From an uncultured Prevotellaceae bacterium (GTDB lineage Bacteria > Bacteroidota > Bacteroidia > Bacteroidales > Bacteroidaceae): a stretch of DNA of 64,000 nucleotides. This document shows positions 52,527-61,110 of the stretch, in pieces (within the stretch, counting starts at the first letter, position 1; every line of letters begins with the position of its first letter). Location of the stretch: the NCBI GenBank assembly GCA_900316985.1, contig ONFE01000015.1:1-64000 (forward strand), in the 5' to 3' direction. A program made the position numbers and the translations under genes. The notes under the pieces were generated by a model, which searched no databases, was not told where the DNA came from, and was given only the letters and a program-made list of their open reading frames with translations.

Positions 52527-53801
52527 ATGAGAGTACTGATTGTCAATACAAGTGAGAAGACGGGAGGGGCAGCCGTTGCCGCCAACCGGCTGATGGAAGC
52601 GCTGATTAATAACGGCGTGAAGGCCAAGATGTTGGTACGCGACAAACAGACCGACAGTCTCACGGTGGTTTCTGCAGGCAATGGTTGGCGACAGCGCTGG
52701 CATTTTCTTTGGGAACGCTGGCGTATCTTTATGGCCATGCATTTCTCCAGGAAGCATCTGTTCGATGTCGATATTGCCAATGTCGGTACTGATATTACGA
52801 CGCTTCCGGAATTCAAGGAGGCCGATGTGATTCATCTCCATTGGATTAACCAAGGTTTTCTCTCACTCTCCGTCATTCAGATAATACTGCAGAGTGGGAA
52901 GCCCGTGGTATGGACCATGCACGATATTTGGCCCGCTACGGGTATCTGCCATCTCACATTGGGATGCTATCGTTTCCATGCGCATTGCCGGAATTGTAAG
53001 TACCTGCCTAAAGGTGGGGGCGACAATGATTTATCAAGCAGGGTGTGGGAGAAGAAACAACGTCTGGTGGAACATAGCGACATCCTGTTTATAGCCTGTA
53101 GCAAGTGGTTGGCAGGTGAGGCTCGACAGAGTGCCTTGCTTGGCCAGCAACAGGTTTTTGCTATTCCTAATCCCATTGATTTACGGTGCTTTCATCTAAC
53201 CGACAAACAGGCGTCCCGTCGGAAAGAGCAATTGCCAACAGATAAGAAACTGATTCTTTTTGTGTCACAGCGTACGACGAACGTCAATAAAGGAATGAAT
53301 TACCTCATTGATGCTTGTAAGTTGATGGTGGACCGCCATCCGGAAATGCGCGAGCAACTGGCTATGGTACTGATTGGTGGCCATTCCGAAGAGTTTGATA
53401 ATCAGTTTGACGTACCCGTTTACTCTTTGGGCTACATCAATGATACGCAACGTATGGTGGAAGTTTACAACGCTGTTGACCTGTTTGTGCTTCCTTCTCT
53501 CTCCGAGAATCTTCCCAATACTATCATGGAGGCGATGGCATGTGGAGTACCCTGTGTTGGTTTTAAAGTGGGAGGAATCCCCGAAATGATAGATCACAGG
53601 AAGAATGGCTATGTTGCCGAATACCGTTCGGCTGATGATTTGGCCACGGGAATTCATTGGGTGCTTCGTGAAGCAGACTATACACAGCTGGCTTCCAACG
53701 CTGTTCGGAAGGTACGGCATTCTTATTCGCAATCGGCCGTTGCTTCACGCTATATGGAGGTCTATAATCAGGCAATGGCTCTGAAACATTATAAATTATG
53801 A
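52527..53801 (+). CDS. Glycosyltransferase family 4 protein
   Basis: This 424-residue cytoplasmic enzyme has the GT-B fold. The N-terminal glycine-rich segment NTSEKTGGAAVAANRLMEAL binds acceptor. The C-terminal donor domain includes LFVSQRTTNVNKGMNYL and the EX7E region FVLPSLSENLPNTIMEAMACG. It probably adds a sugar in exopolysaccharide or LPS assembly. A GT2 gene follows nine bases after its stop, so the two form an operon. Confidence 0.92.
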   Translation: MRVLIVNTSEKTGGAAVAANRLMEALINNGVKAKMLVRDKQTDSLTVVSAGNGWRQRWHFLWERWRIFMAMHFSRKHLFDVDIANVGTDITTLPEFKEADVIHLHWINQGFLSLSVIQIILQSGKPVVWTMHDIWPATGICHLTLGCYRFHAHCRNCKYLPKGGGDNDLSSRVWEKKQRLVEHSDILFIACSKWLAGEARQSALLGQQQVFAIPNPIDLRCFHLTDKQASRRKEQLPTDKKLILFVSQRTTNVNKGMNYLIDACKLMVDRHPEMREQLAMVLIGGHSEEFDNQFDVPVYSLGYINDTQRMVEVYNAVDLFVLPSLSENLPNTIMEAMACGVPCVGFKVGGIPEMIDHRKNGYVAEYRSADDLATGIHWVLREADYTQLASNAVRKVRHSYSQSAVASRYMEVYNQAMALKHYKL

Positions 53802-53810
53802 TTTAGCGTT

Positions 53811-54581
53811 ATGATAAGAATAACCGTTATTACCATTACGTATAATGCGTCAGCCGTGTTGCAGCGCACGCTCGACAGTCTGCTGTGCCAGGACTATGCC
53901 TACGTGGAGCATGTCGTGGTGGACGGAGCATCAAAGGACCAGACCGTGAAAATGGTGGAGGCCTATCAGACACAGGTGGCGGCCATGCATCCTGACTGGA
54001 CCTTGAAACTGAAGTCGGAACCTGACGGCGGATTGTATGATGCCATGAACAAAGGATTGGAACGCGCCACTGGCGACTATGTGGTGTTTATGAATGCCGG
54101 CGACTGTTTTGCAGCTGATGATGTTCTTTCCACGGTTGCCCATGCCGCATCACAGGATCCTCATCCCGCTGTTATTTATGGTAATACGGACATCGTTGAT
54201 AATGAAGGCAATTTCCTCTTCCCCCGACGGTTGCAACCGCCAGAGAAGCTTTCATGGAAATCTTTCCGCCAAGGTATGTTGGTTTGCCATCAGTCGTTCT
54301 ATGCCCGTTCGGACATAGCAAAGGCTCATCCATACGATTTAAAATATCGCCATTCGGCTGATGTGAAATGGTGTATTGAGGTGATGAAAGAGGCGGAACG
54401 CCGTAAACTGGCCATGATTAATACCCATAAGGTACTTACCAAATACTTGCGTGAGGGTGATACCACAGTCCATCACCGGGCATCGCTTTGGGAGCGTTTC
54501 CGCGTGATGACGGAAGAATACGGATGGCTCACCACCATTGCCATGCATGTTTGGTTTGTCGTAAGGAAGGTAAAAAAGTAA
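53811..54581 (+). CDS. Glycosyltransferase family 2 protein
   Basis: This 256-residue enzyme has the GT-A fold. It starts MIRITVITITYNASAVLQRTL, has VVDGASKDQT in the nucleotide-binding region, and GDYVVFMNAGDCFAADD containing the DxD-equivalent acidic site. The GGLYDAMNKGLERATG motif is also present. This subgroup is typical of colanic-acid and surface polysaccharide transferases. It is co-transcribed with the GT4 gene. Its last codons run into a GTAAAAAAGTAAAAGGG word repeat (54568-54600). Confidence 0.92.
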   Translation: MIRITVITITYNASAVLQRTLDSLLCQDYAYVEHVVVDGASKDQTVKMVEAYQTQVAAMHPDWTLKLKSEPDGGLYDAMNKGLERATGDYVVFMNAGDCFAADDVLSTVAHAASQDPHPAVIYGNTDIVDNEGNFLFPRRLQPPEKLSWKSFRQGMLVCHQSFYARSDIAKAHPYDLKYRHSADVKWCIEVMKEAERRKLAMINTHKVLTKYLREGDTTVHHRASLWERFRVMTEEYGWLTTIAMHVWFVVRKVKK

Positions 54582-54609
54582 AAGGGTAAAAAAGGAAAAA
54601 GCAAAACAA

Positions 54610-54638
54610 TAGCGCGACTTCCAATGGAGGCCGCGCTA
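54610..54638. terminator. Hairpin between convergent GT2 and M23 genes
   Basis: The stem TAGCGCG/CGCGCTA with inner CTTCC/GGAGG and loop AAT. It lacks a long U-run but separates two convergent genes. Confidence 0.5.
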
Positions 54639-54650
54639 ATTTGATATCCT

Positions 54651-54691
54651 TTCCCTCCCTTCGGGAGGGATATAGGGTGGGACCTACGAAT
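54651..54691. repeat. Palindromic repeat at the end of the M23 gene
   Basis: TTCCCTCCCTTCGGGAGGGA followed by TATAGGGTGGGACC. It is related to the arm ends of the large inverted repeat at 55941-56460. Confidence 0.65.
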
Positions 54692-55661
54692 ACTTCAGAA
54701 TCTGTCCCGGGCGGATACGCATGTTCTTTCCGATATGATTCATTTTGCAGAGCTGCTCCACGGTAAGACCGCGCTTGTGGGCAATCGAATAAACCGTCTC
54801 GCCCTTAACCACCTTATGGTATTGTACGTTGTTGCGACTCTTCGAAGAAGTGCTGCGGCTTGACTTGTTCTGTGCCACCTCGTTGCGGCTTGCAGTCTTG
54901 GACTTGCTACCTACTTCTTCGTCGGTATAGCTGTCCTGCTTACGGCCCGTTGTGCTGTTAACGGCGATGCCTTCACGCTCGTAGCGGCTGGCGCGGAACA
55001 TATAGAAATCGCCCGTCACGTCCTGGTTGCGGAAGTCGAACATCAAGGCAGGATTCAGGGCTACACCGCAAAGACGGGTCTCAAAGTGAAGGTGAGAACC
55101 TGTGCTTCGGCCCGTGTTTCCACCGAGACCGATGGGATCACCGGCACGCACATTCTGGTCTTCACGTACCAAATGTTTTGACATGTGGCCGTAAATGGTC
55201 TCCAATCCGTTGTTGTGACGGATAACCACATAGTTGCCATAGCCACTGCCCTCATAGTTAACTACTCGGATCTTTCCGTCAAAGGCGGCACGGATGGTAT
55301 CACCGATATACACCTTGATGTCAAGTCCCTTGTGCATACGTCCCCAACGGCGGCCAAACTGGCTGGTGATGACACGGCTTGAAGTAGGCATGGCAAACCC
55401 ACGGAGGTCGATGCGGAAAGAATCGGGCAATTCCGTGGCGCGGTGTGCATATTTATTGCTCCATTCGCTGTATAATTGTGCACTCAGCGAACCTGCCTGT
55501 TCGCGCTCAATAATACTACGAAGAGCCACCGTGTCAACAGCCTTCATTTTACGGTCAACGGGAGCCTGACGTGCCAAGAGGTCCTGACCCATTACCGGGG
55601 CAGCACTCAAAGCCAATAGGGACGTTAATGTAAGTGTCTTAAAAATATTTTTTATCTGCAT
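54684..55661 (-). CDS. M23 metallopeptidase with LysM domain
   Basis: This periplasmic cell-wall hydrolase of 325 residues has a signal peptide (TLTSLLALSAAPVMGQ). An M23 domain lies at about residues 95-205 with zinc ligands His/Asp in RMHKGLDIK and His-x-His in GSHLHFETR. A basic, Ser-rich linker follows, then a C-terminal LysM domain (YHKVVKGETVYSIAHKRG). It cleaves peptidoglycan cross-bridges or activates amidases during division. All ligands are present, so it should be active. A TATCTTTG promoter element lies about 110 bases upstream. Confidence 0.93.
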   Translation of the reverse strand: MQIKNIFKTLTLTSLLALSAAPVMGQDLLARQAPVDRKMKAVDTVALRSIIEREQAGSLSAQLYSEWSNKYAHRATELPDSFRIDLRGFAMPTSSRVITSQFGRRWGRMHKGLDIKVYIGDTIRAAFDGKIRVVNYEGSGYGNYVVIRHNNGLETIYGHMSKHLVREDQNVRAGDPIGLGGNTGRSTGSHLHFETRLCGVALNPALMFDFRNQDVTGDFYMFRASRYEREGIAVNSTTGRKQDSYTDEEVGSKSKTASRNEVAQNKSSRSTSSKSRNNVQYHKVVKGETVYSIAHKRGLTVEQLCKMNHIGKNMRIRPGQILKYS

Positions 55662-55768
55662 AATTTCTTGTCAAAAGTTATCGACGAAGTCGCTTGCCAA
55701 AGCAAGAATTCCTTTCAGGAAGTTAAAAATTCACTCCAATGAATGTGCATAATTATCACATTCGGTTG

Positions 55769-55776
55769 CAAAGATA
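55769..55776 (-). promoter_or_regulatory. -7 element for M23 gene
   Basis: TATCTTTG on the minus strand leaves a leader of about 100 bases. Confidence 0.55.
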
Positions 55777-55912
55777 ACGCTTTTTTTCGGAGAATCTTTC
55801 CCTCTTTACACTTTTTATGGATACTTTAACACTCTATTGTTTGCGTTAACAGTCCGATTTTGAGTCGTTTGTCTGTTATTTCAGGGCAGAATTACATAAA
55901 AGTTCGTGTGCT

Positions 55913-55938
55913 TCTCGCGCGCGCGTGCGAGATTTTTT
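55913..55938 (+). terminator. Hairpin with T-run, orphan terminator
   Basis: TCTCGC and GCGAGA flank GCGCGCGT, and the hairpin is followed by TTTTTT on the plus strand. No plus-strand gene precedes it in this gap, so it may be part of the adjacent repeat element. Confidence 0.45.
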
Positions 55939-55940
55939 GT

Positions 55941-56460
55941 TTAAGGGTGCAAGGGTGTCAAAACGCCGATAAACACTGGGCTTGCACCCTCCTTAGAAGG
56001 GTGTCAGGGGTGTCATAAGGGTGTAACGGGAGACCCACCCCAGCCCTCCCTGCATAGGGAGGGGAGTAGATAGTTTGAGCGGATTTGTATTATTCGTTAA
56101 ATTCGTTGGTTTTTTTATGGCAGATTTTTGGAGATTTTTGTTTTTCTTATTAGCCCTTTCTCTTGGTCGCTTATCAGCAAACAGAATTATGTTTTTGCTT
56201 TCGTTTTCGTCATCGTTAATAAATTTTCTAGAGAATTTGTGGCAATCGAAGGGTGTTTGCACTTCATTTAACCATCGCTTGGAGAAAATTTTCTAGAAAA
56301 TTTCTAAACGATAACCTTAATCTTAAAGACATAACTCCCTCCCTATGCAGGGAGGGCTGGGGTGGGTCTCCCGTTACACCCTTATGTCACCCTTAGCACC
56401 CACTAAACAAGGGTGCAAGCCCAGTGTTTATCGGGGTTTTGACACCCTTACACCCTTAAA
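55941..56460. repeat. Large inverted-repeat element, about 520 bp
   Basis: Arms at 55941-56063 and 56335-56460 are near-perfect reverse complements. Both contain GATAAACACTGGGCTTGCAC and GTAACGGGAGACCCACCCCA, and end in CCCTGCATAGGGAGGG. The 271-bp centre is AT-rich and holds a perfect 18-bp palindrome, AAATTTTCTAGAAAATTT (56286-56303), and a related copy near 56219. It has no convincing gene (a 73-codon frame is hydrophobic and low complexity), so no transposase is encoded. It could be a non-autonomous mobile element or a structured RNA locus. Confidence 0.8.
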
Positions 56461-56512
56461 TGCAAAAAAACTCTACCTCTCACCGTAAGTTCATCCTGTT
56501 CATACGCTGTAT

Positions 56513-58606
56513 TCAGGAGATGGCGCTCCAGTTGATGTTGGTCTTGCGTAGTTCGGCGAGGCGTTGCCAGAGCAGTTGGTTTTCGTTTTTCCGGCAGGTG
56601 GGGTCATCGTCAATGATGCGCTGGGCTTCGTCGCGGGCCAATTGTACGAGCTGACCGTCGCGGGCAATGTCGGCAATCTTCAGGTCGAAGGCCATGCCGC
56701 TCTGCTGGGTTCCCTCCAAATCGCCGGGACCACGGAGTTTCAGGTCGGCTTCGGCAATCAGGAAACCGTCGTTGGTGTCGCACATGATGTCGATACGCTT
56801 GCGGGTGTCTTCTGCCAGTTCGGGCTTTGTGACCAGAATGCAATAACTCTGGTCGGCCCCACGTCCTACACGGCCACGCAACTGATGGAGCTGGGAAAGA
56901 CCGAATCGTTGGGCATCAAGGATGACCATCACGGAGGCATTGGGCACGTTGACACCCACTTCGATGACTGTGGTAGCCACGAGTATCTGCGTTTCGCCGC
57001 GCACAAACTTCTGCATCTCCTCTTCTTTGTCGGCAGGCTTCATCTTGCCGTGCACCTTGCTGAGACGAAATTCAGGGAATACCTGGCACATGGTCTCGAA
57101 GCCTTCCTCCAGATTGCGCAAGTCGATCTTCTCGCTTTCCTGGATGAGGGGATAGACGATATACACCTGGCGTCCCTGTTGGATCTGCTGGCGGATGCCC
57201 TGGTAGAGCGACGTCATCTGAGAGTCTAGTTTGTGAATGGTATAGACGGGCTTGCGTCCCGGCGGCAGTTCGTCGATGACACTCACGTCGAGGTCGCCGT
57301 AGATGGTCATGGCCAGCGTGCGGGGAATGGGGGTGGCAGTCATCACGAGGACATGGGGAGGATTGACGCCTTTGTTCCATAGTTTGGCGCGCTGTGCCAC
57401 ACCGAAACGGTGCTGCTCGTCGATGACGACGAATCCGAGATGAAGGAACTGTACGGGGTCTTCGATGACGGCATGGGTGCCAACGAGGATTTGCACCGAA
57501 CCGTCGGCAATACCCTGAAGAACGGCTTCGCGTTTCTTTCCTTTCACAATGCCGGTGAGCAGTTCCACGCGGATATTCATATCGCCCAGAAACTGGCGGA
57601 TGGTGGCCAGATGCTGCTCTGCCAAAATTTCCGTTGGTGCCATGATGCAGGCCTGATAGCCGTTGTCGAGGGCAATGAGCATCGACATGAGGGCAACCAG
57701 TGTCTTTCCGGAGCCCACATCGCCTTGCAATAGCCTGTTCATCTGCCGACCACTACCTGTATCCTGGCGGATTTCGCGGATAACACGCTTCTGTGCGCCA
57801 GTCAGTGGGAAGGGCAGATGATGGTGGTAGAAATCGTTGAAATAGTCTCCCACATGCTGGAAAATGTAGCCGCGGTACTTACGGCGCTGGTCTTGGGCAT
57901 ACCTAAGGATGTTCAGCTGCACATAGAACAGTTCCTCAAACTTCAGGCGCACGGTGGCATGGGATAGTTCGTCGGCTGTCTTGGGGTAATGAATGTTGCG
58001 GAAGGCTGTGTCGCGACTTACGAATCGCAGACGGTTGACGATGAAGGGCGGGAGCGTCTCGGGCAGCGGTTCCTTGATCTGCTGGAGCAGTGTCTTCGTG
58101 AGTTTCTCGATGGAACGTGAGGTCAGTCCGGCCTTCTTCATCTTCTCCGTTGTGATGTAATAGGGCTGCATGCCCATTTCGGAGAGTTGGAGGCTGTCGG
58201 CCTTGTCCATTTCAGGATGGGCAAACTGGTAACGCCCGTTGTATATGGTGGGTTTGCCGAAGATGATGTATTCGGTATTGACCTGATAGAAATTCTTCGG
58301 CTTTTTGGGAAGGAACCAAACGAGGTCGCAGATGCCGGTGCCATCGGAGAAATGACCGACGATACGAACTTTCCGAGGTCCCATGGAAAACTCCTCAAAG
58401 CTCAAAATACGGCCCTTCACCTGTACGAATGCTTCCGTGGAGAGCTCGTTTACTGAATAGAGTTTCGAACGGTCCACATGCTTATAAGGATAGTATTGCA
58501 ACAGGTCGCCATAGGTTTCTATGCCTAGTTCCCGTTGCAATAGTTCCTTTCGCTTGGGACCTACGCCAGGCAGGAACTTGATGTCTTGTTCAAGGATGTT
58601 ATACAT
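56513..58606 (-). CDS. recG: ATP-dependent DNA helicase RecG
   Basis: RecG remodels stalled replication forks and Holliday junctions. It has 697 residues: an N-terminal wedge/OB domain at about 60-160, then helicase motifs I ([14 protein letters not shown]), II ([10 protein letters not shown]), III ([13 protein letters not shown]) and VI ([11 protein letters not shown]). The TRG-like C-terminal region follows. Its start overlaps the ispD end by eight bases, so it is translationally coupled to ispD. The large inverted repeat lies 52 bases beyond its stop. Confidence 0.97.
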   Translation of the reverse strand: MYNILEQDIKFLPGVGPKRKELLQRELGIETYGDLLQYYPYKHVDRSKLYSVNELSTEAFVQVKGRILSFEEFSMGPRKVRIVGHFSDGTGICDLVWFLPKKPKNFYQVNTEYIIFGKPTIYNGRYQFAHPEMDKADSLQLSEMGMQPYYITTEKMKKAGLTSRSIEKLTKTLLQQIKEPLPETLPPFIVNRLRFVSRDTAFRNIHYPKTADELSHATVRLKFEELFYVQLNILRYAQDQRRKYRGYIFQHVGDYFNDFYHHHLPFPLTGAQKRVIREIRQDTGSGRQMNRLLQGDVGSGKTLVALMSMLIALDNGYQACIMAPTEILAEQHLATIRQFLGDMNIRVELLTGIVKGKKREAVLQGIADGSVQILVGTHAVIEDPVQFLHLGFVVIDEQHRFGVAQRAKLWNKGVNPPHVLVMTATPIPRTLAMTIYGDLDVSVIDELPPGRKPVYTIHKLDSQMTSLYQGIRQQIQQGRQVYIVYPLIQESEKIDLRNLEEGFETMCQVFPEFRLSKVHGKMKPADKEEEMQKFVRGETQILVATTVIEVGVNVPNASVMVILDAQRFGLSQLHQLRGRVGRGADQSYCILVTKPELAEDTRKRIDIMCDTNDGFLIAEADLKLRGPGDLEGTQQSGMAFDLKIADIARDGQLVQLARDEAQRIIDDDPTCRKNENQLLWQRLAELRKTNINWSAIS

Positions 58607-59471
58607 GAGCCCCCTTTCCTGATTTCTCTTGGGATGAGACCAGCGCTTCGGCTACGATAAGGTCGAAGGGCGTGGTAATCTTGATATTCTCGCGGTTGCC
58701 TTCGACTAAAGTGATACCGACCCCCTCCAAACCTCCCCGAGGGGAGGCTTCTTGAGAGGGTGATTTGGACTCTCCCCCTCGGGGGAGTTGGAGAGGGGTC
58801 TTTAACCAATACGCTTCTACTACCGAGGCATCGTCGGTGAAACCGTCGTTGAAAGGTTGCTGGTAGGCTGCCTTGTGGAGTTGGATGTCGAAGGCCTGGG
58901 GCGTCTGTACCAGACGGTATTCGGAGCGTGGGACGGTGGAAGACCCTCCCCCTGCCCTCCCTATAGGGAGGAAGCAATTACTCTTTCCCGAACAGCCACC
59001 AGGCTCTCCTCCTTTTGGGAGGGGCTGGGCTTGAGGTTGGGTTGGCTCTATATGACGGATGGTTTCCACCACCGGAATTACCGGCACGGCAGTGCCTGTC
59101 TGTCGGGCTGTTTCGAAACAACGGGCGATGACTTCAACTGAAGGGAAGGGACGCACGCCGTCGTGAACGGCCACCACGCCCTGGGCATCATCGGGGATCA
59201 GCGCCAAAGCGTTCTTGATACTGAAGAAGCGCTCGCTGCCGCCGTCGGCTATCTGATAGTCCTCGGTGAAATGGTGTACTTGGCAGAGATGCTGCCAGTA
59301 ATTCTGCTGATCCTTTGGCAATACGAGGATGATACTGACATCCCCGTATTCACGGAAACGTAAAATCGTGCGCATGAGGATAGGCAGACCGCCTATCTCA
59401 ATGAACTGTTTGGGAATGTCTGCTCCCATGCGCAGTCCTTTCCCACCACCTAAGATGATTGCGTAATCCAC
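58599..59471 (-). CDS. ispD: 2-C-methyl-D-erythritol 4-phosphate cytidylyltransferase with repeat insertions
   Basis: IspD makes CDP-methylerythritol in the MEP pathway. The N-terminal nucleotide-binding motif is [19 protein letters not shown], with [10 protein letters not shown] and the later RLVQTPQAF and FTDDASVVE. The protein starts with GTG at 59471 and has 290 residues, about 60 more than usual. The excess is two in-frame insertions encoded by GC-rich palindromic repeats. Residues about 142-178 ([17 protein letters not shown]...) lie between VVETIRHI and [12 protein letters not shown]. Residues about 224-251 ([16 protein letters not shown]...) come before the [15 protein letters not shown] strand. 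All recognisable active-site segments remain, so the enzyme may be functional. Confidence 0.93.
   Translation of the reverse strand: MDYAIILGGGKGLRMGADIPKQFIEIGGLPILMRTILRFREYGDVSIILVLPKDQQNYWQHLCQVHHFTEDYQIADGGSERFFSIKNALALIPDDAQGVVAVHDGVRPFPSVEVIARCFETARQTGTAVPVIPVVETIRHIEPTQPQAQPLPKGGEPGGCSGKSNCFLPIGRAGGGSSTVPRSEYRLVQTPQAFDIQLHKAAYQQPFNDGFTDDASVVEAYWLKTPLQLPRGGESKSPSQEASPRGGLEGVGITLVEGNRENIKITTPFDLIVAEALVSSQEKSGKGAHV
58720..58800. repeat. Double palindromic repeat in ispD (C-terminal side)
   Basis: CCTCCCCGAGGGGAGG and CTCCCCCTCGGGGGAG units in the same arrangement as 5461-5529. Confidence 0.85.
58941..59045. repeat. Palindromic repeat cluster in ispD (central)
   Basis: GACCCTCCCCCTGCCCTCCC with TATAGGGAGG at the left end, and CTCTCCTCCTTTTGGGAGGG towards the right. 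The left unit is related, inverted, to 62775-62818. Confidence 0.75.
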
Positions 59472-59475
59472 AGTG

Positions 59476-60054
59476 TTACTCCTCGTAGTCGCCCATCATC
59501 AGATGTACATAGCGCATGCCGGTGGCCACTTCGGTAGCCGTTTCTTCAGTGGTCAGCAGGGCCAGGATGGAATAGGCATAAGGGAATGCAGCAGCAGGAC
59601 CTTCACCCGTGATGATATTGCCGTCAATAGTGAAGAGGGATGCCGTATAGGTGGCACCTTCCAGATACTGTTCGAAGCCGGGATAACAAGTGGCGCGCTT
59701 GCCTTTCAGAATACCCAACTTGCCTAATACAAACGGGGCTGCACAGATGGCACTCACCATCTTGCCTGCTTCGGCCTGTTTTACCAAGGCGGCTTTCACA
59801 CCTTCGTGCGCATCGAGATTGGAAGCGCCGGGCATACCGCCTGGCAACATCAGCAAGTCGGCATCGCTCAGGTCGGCATCCTCAAATAGCATGTCGGCCT
59901 TGATGGTTACTCCGTGGGCAGACTCCACCTCGAGCCGTCCCATAATACTAACGGTCTTGATGTCAACACCGCCTCTTCTTAACACGTCAACGGGAATCAG
60001 CGCCTCGACATCCTCGAAGCCGTCTGCCATAAATTGATAAACCTTTGCTTTCAT
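59476..60054 (-). CDS. DJ-1/PfpI family protein
   Basis: This protein of about 192 residues has the DJ-1 fold, starting [21 protein letters not shown]. The nucleophile elbow is [13 protein letters not shown], with the conserved Cys, and the nearby [14 protein letters not shown] is typical of the YajL/DJ-1 group. Members act as glyoxalases, chaperones or oxidative-stress proteins; the specific role is not readable. The ATG at 60054 is chosen; the upstream frame crosses the promoter. The gene starts a minus-strand operon with ispD and recG, with four bases between it and ispD. Confidence 0.92.
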   Translation of the reverse strand: MKAKVYQFMADGFEDVEALIPVDVLRRGGVDIKTVSIMGRLEVESAHGVTIKADMLFEDADLSDADLLMLPGGMPGASNLDAHEGVKAALVKQAEAGKMVSAICAAPFVLGKLGILKGKRATCYPGFEQYLEGATYTASLFTIDGNIITGEGPAAAFPYAYSILALLTTEETATEVATGMRYVHLMMGDYEE

Positions 60055-60086
60055 ACGTATTTGGGTTTTAGTGTTTTTTCTGAGGG

Positions 60087-60118
60087 CAAAGATAAGATAT
60101 AATTTTGAAATATGCAAA
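60087..60118 (-). promoter_or_regulatory. Promoter for DJ-1/ispD/recG operon
   Basis: On the minus strand TTTG (60118-60115), 20 bases, then TATCTTTG (60094-60087). This is an excellent match to the Bacteroidetes consensus. Confidence 0.78.
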
Positions 60119-60188
60119 TTAGTCCTATGGCATTTCAAAAAAAACGATAATTCTTCATTCTTCATTCTTCATTCTACATTTATTTACT

Positions 60189-60196
60189 TATCTTTG
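60189..60196 (+). promoter_or_regulatory. -7 element for nadK
   Basis: TATCTTTG is 24 bases before the nadK ATG. A TTCTTCATTC word repeat (60151-60176) occupies the -33 region. Confidence 0.6.
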
Positions 60197-60220
60197 CACT
60201 CAATAAAAATATAAAGCATT

Positions 60221-61105
60221 ATGGCACAACGCAAACTTCGCTTTGCCCTTTTTGGCAATGTATATCAGGCCAAGAAGTCTGTTTCGATTCAGAAGATTCT
60301 CTCGTTTCTCTCTGAACATAAAGCAGAGGTATATATTGAGAAAGAGTTCTTTGAGTTTCTCACACAGGGGCAGCATCTGGAGGTGAAGGCCACCCGTGTG
60401 TTTGAAGGGCATGACTTTGAGGCTGACTTCGTCATTTCCATGGGCGGTGACGGCACGCTGCTGAAGGCTGCCCACTATGTAGGCAACAAGAATATTCCCA
60501 TCATGGGTGTCAATATGGGACGTCTCGGCTTTTTGGCAGATGTGGGTCCCAGTGACATAGAACGGTCATTGAAGATGTTGTATGCCGGCGATTACAAACT
60601 CGAAGAGCATGCAGTGATACAGGTGGAGGCAGATGGTAAGACTTTTAACACCTGCCCCTGTGCATTGAATGATATTGCCGTGTTGAAGCGTGACAACGCG
60701 TCGATGATCAGTATCCGGACGAATGTGAACGGCGAATATCTGGTGACCTATCAGGCTGACGGTCTGATTGTCAGCACACCCACAGGAAGTACGGCCTATT
60801 CACTTTCCAATGGCGGTCCTATTGCCGTGCCTGAATCGGATATTTTCTGTCTGACTCCCGTAGCTCCCCATTCGCTGAACATCCGTCCCATCGTGGTTCG
60901 TGATGATGCGGTTATCACGTTGACGGTGGAGAGCCGTTCGCATAATTTCCTGATAGCCATCGACGGCCGTTCGGAGAAATGTGAGGAAGGCACGCGGCTG
61001 ACCATCCAAAAGGCTCCTTACAATATAAAGATTGTGAAGCGCAATGGCCAGACTTATTTCTCTACCTTACGCGAGAAGATGGCCTGGGGATTGGATAATA
61101 GGTAG
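60221..61105 (+). CDS. nadK: NAD kinase
   Basis: NadK phosphorylates NAD to NADP in the cytoplasm. It has 294 residues, with the GGDGT motif (FVISMGGDGTLLKAAH) near residue 77 and the NMGRLGFLAD segment. The substrate-binding region is DGLIVSTPTGSTAYSLSNGGP. It is divergent from the DJ-1 gene and followed by the ABC transporter gene five bases after its stop, suggesting co-transcription. Confidence 0.96.
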   Translation: MAQRKLRFALFGNVYQAKKSVSIQKILSFLSEHKAEVYIEKEFFEFLTQGQHLEVKATRVFEGHDFEADFVISMGGDGTLLKAAHYVGNKNIPIMGVNMGRLGFLADVGPSDIERSLKMLYAGDYKLEEHAVIQVEADGKTFNTCPCALNDIAVLKRDNASMISIRTNVNGEYLVTYQADGLIVSTPTGSTAYSLSNGGPIAVPESDIFCLTPVAPHSLNIRPIVVRDDAVITLTVESRSHNFLIAIDGRSEKCEEGTRLTIQKAPYNIKIVKRNGQTYFSTLREKMAWGLDNR

Positions 61106-61110
61106 AGAAT

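Noticed and set aside
56075-56296. 73-codon hydrophobic frame in the inverted-repeat centre
   Set aside because: Phe/Leu-rich low-complexity translation of AT-rich repeat DNA, with no ribosome-binding site or promoter of its own.
55935-56465. CRISPR array
   Set aside because: The repeated units are two inverted arms, not regularly spaced direct repeats with unique spacers, and no cas genes are present.
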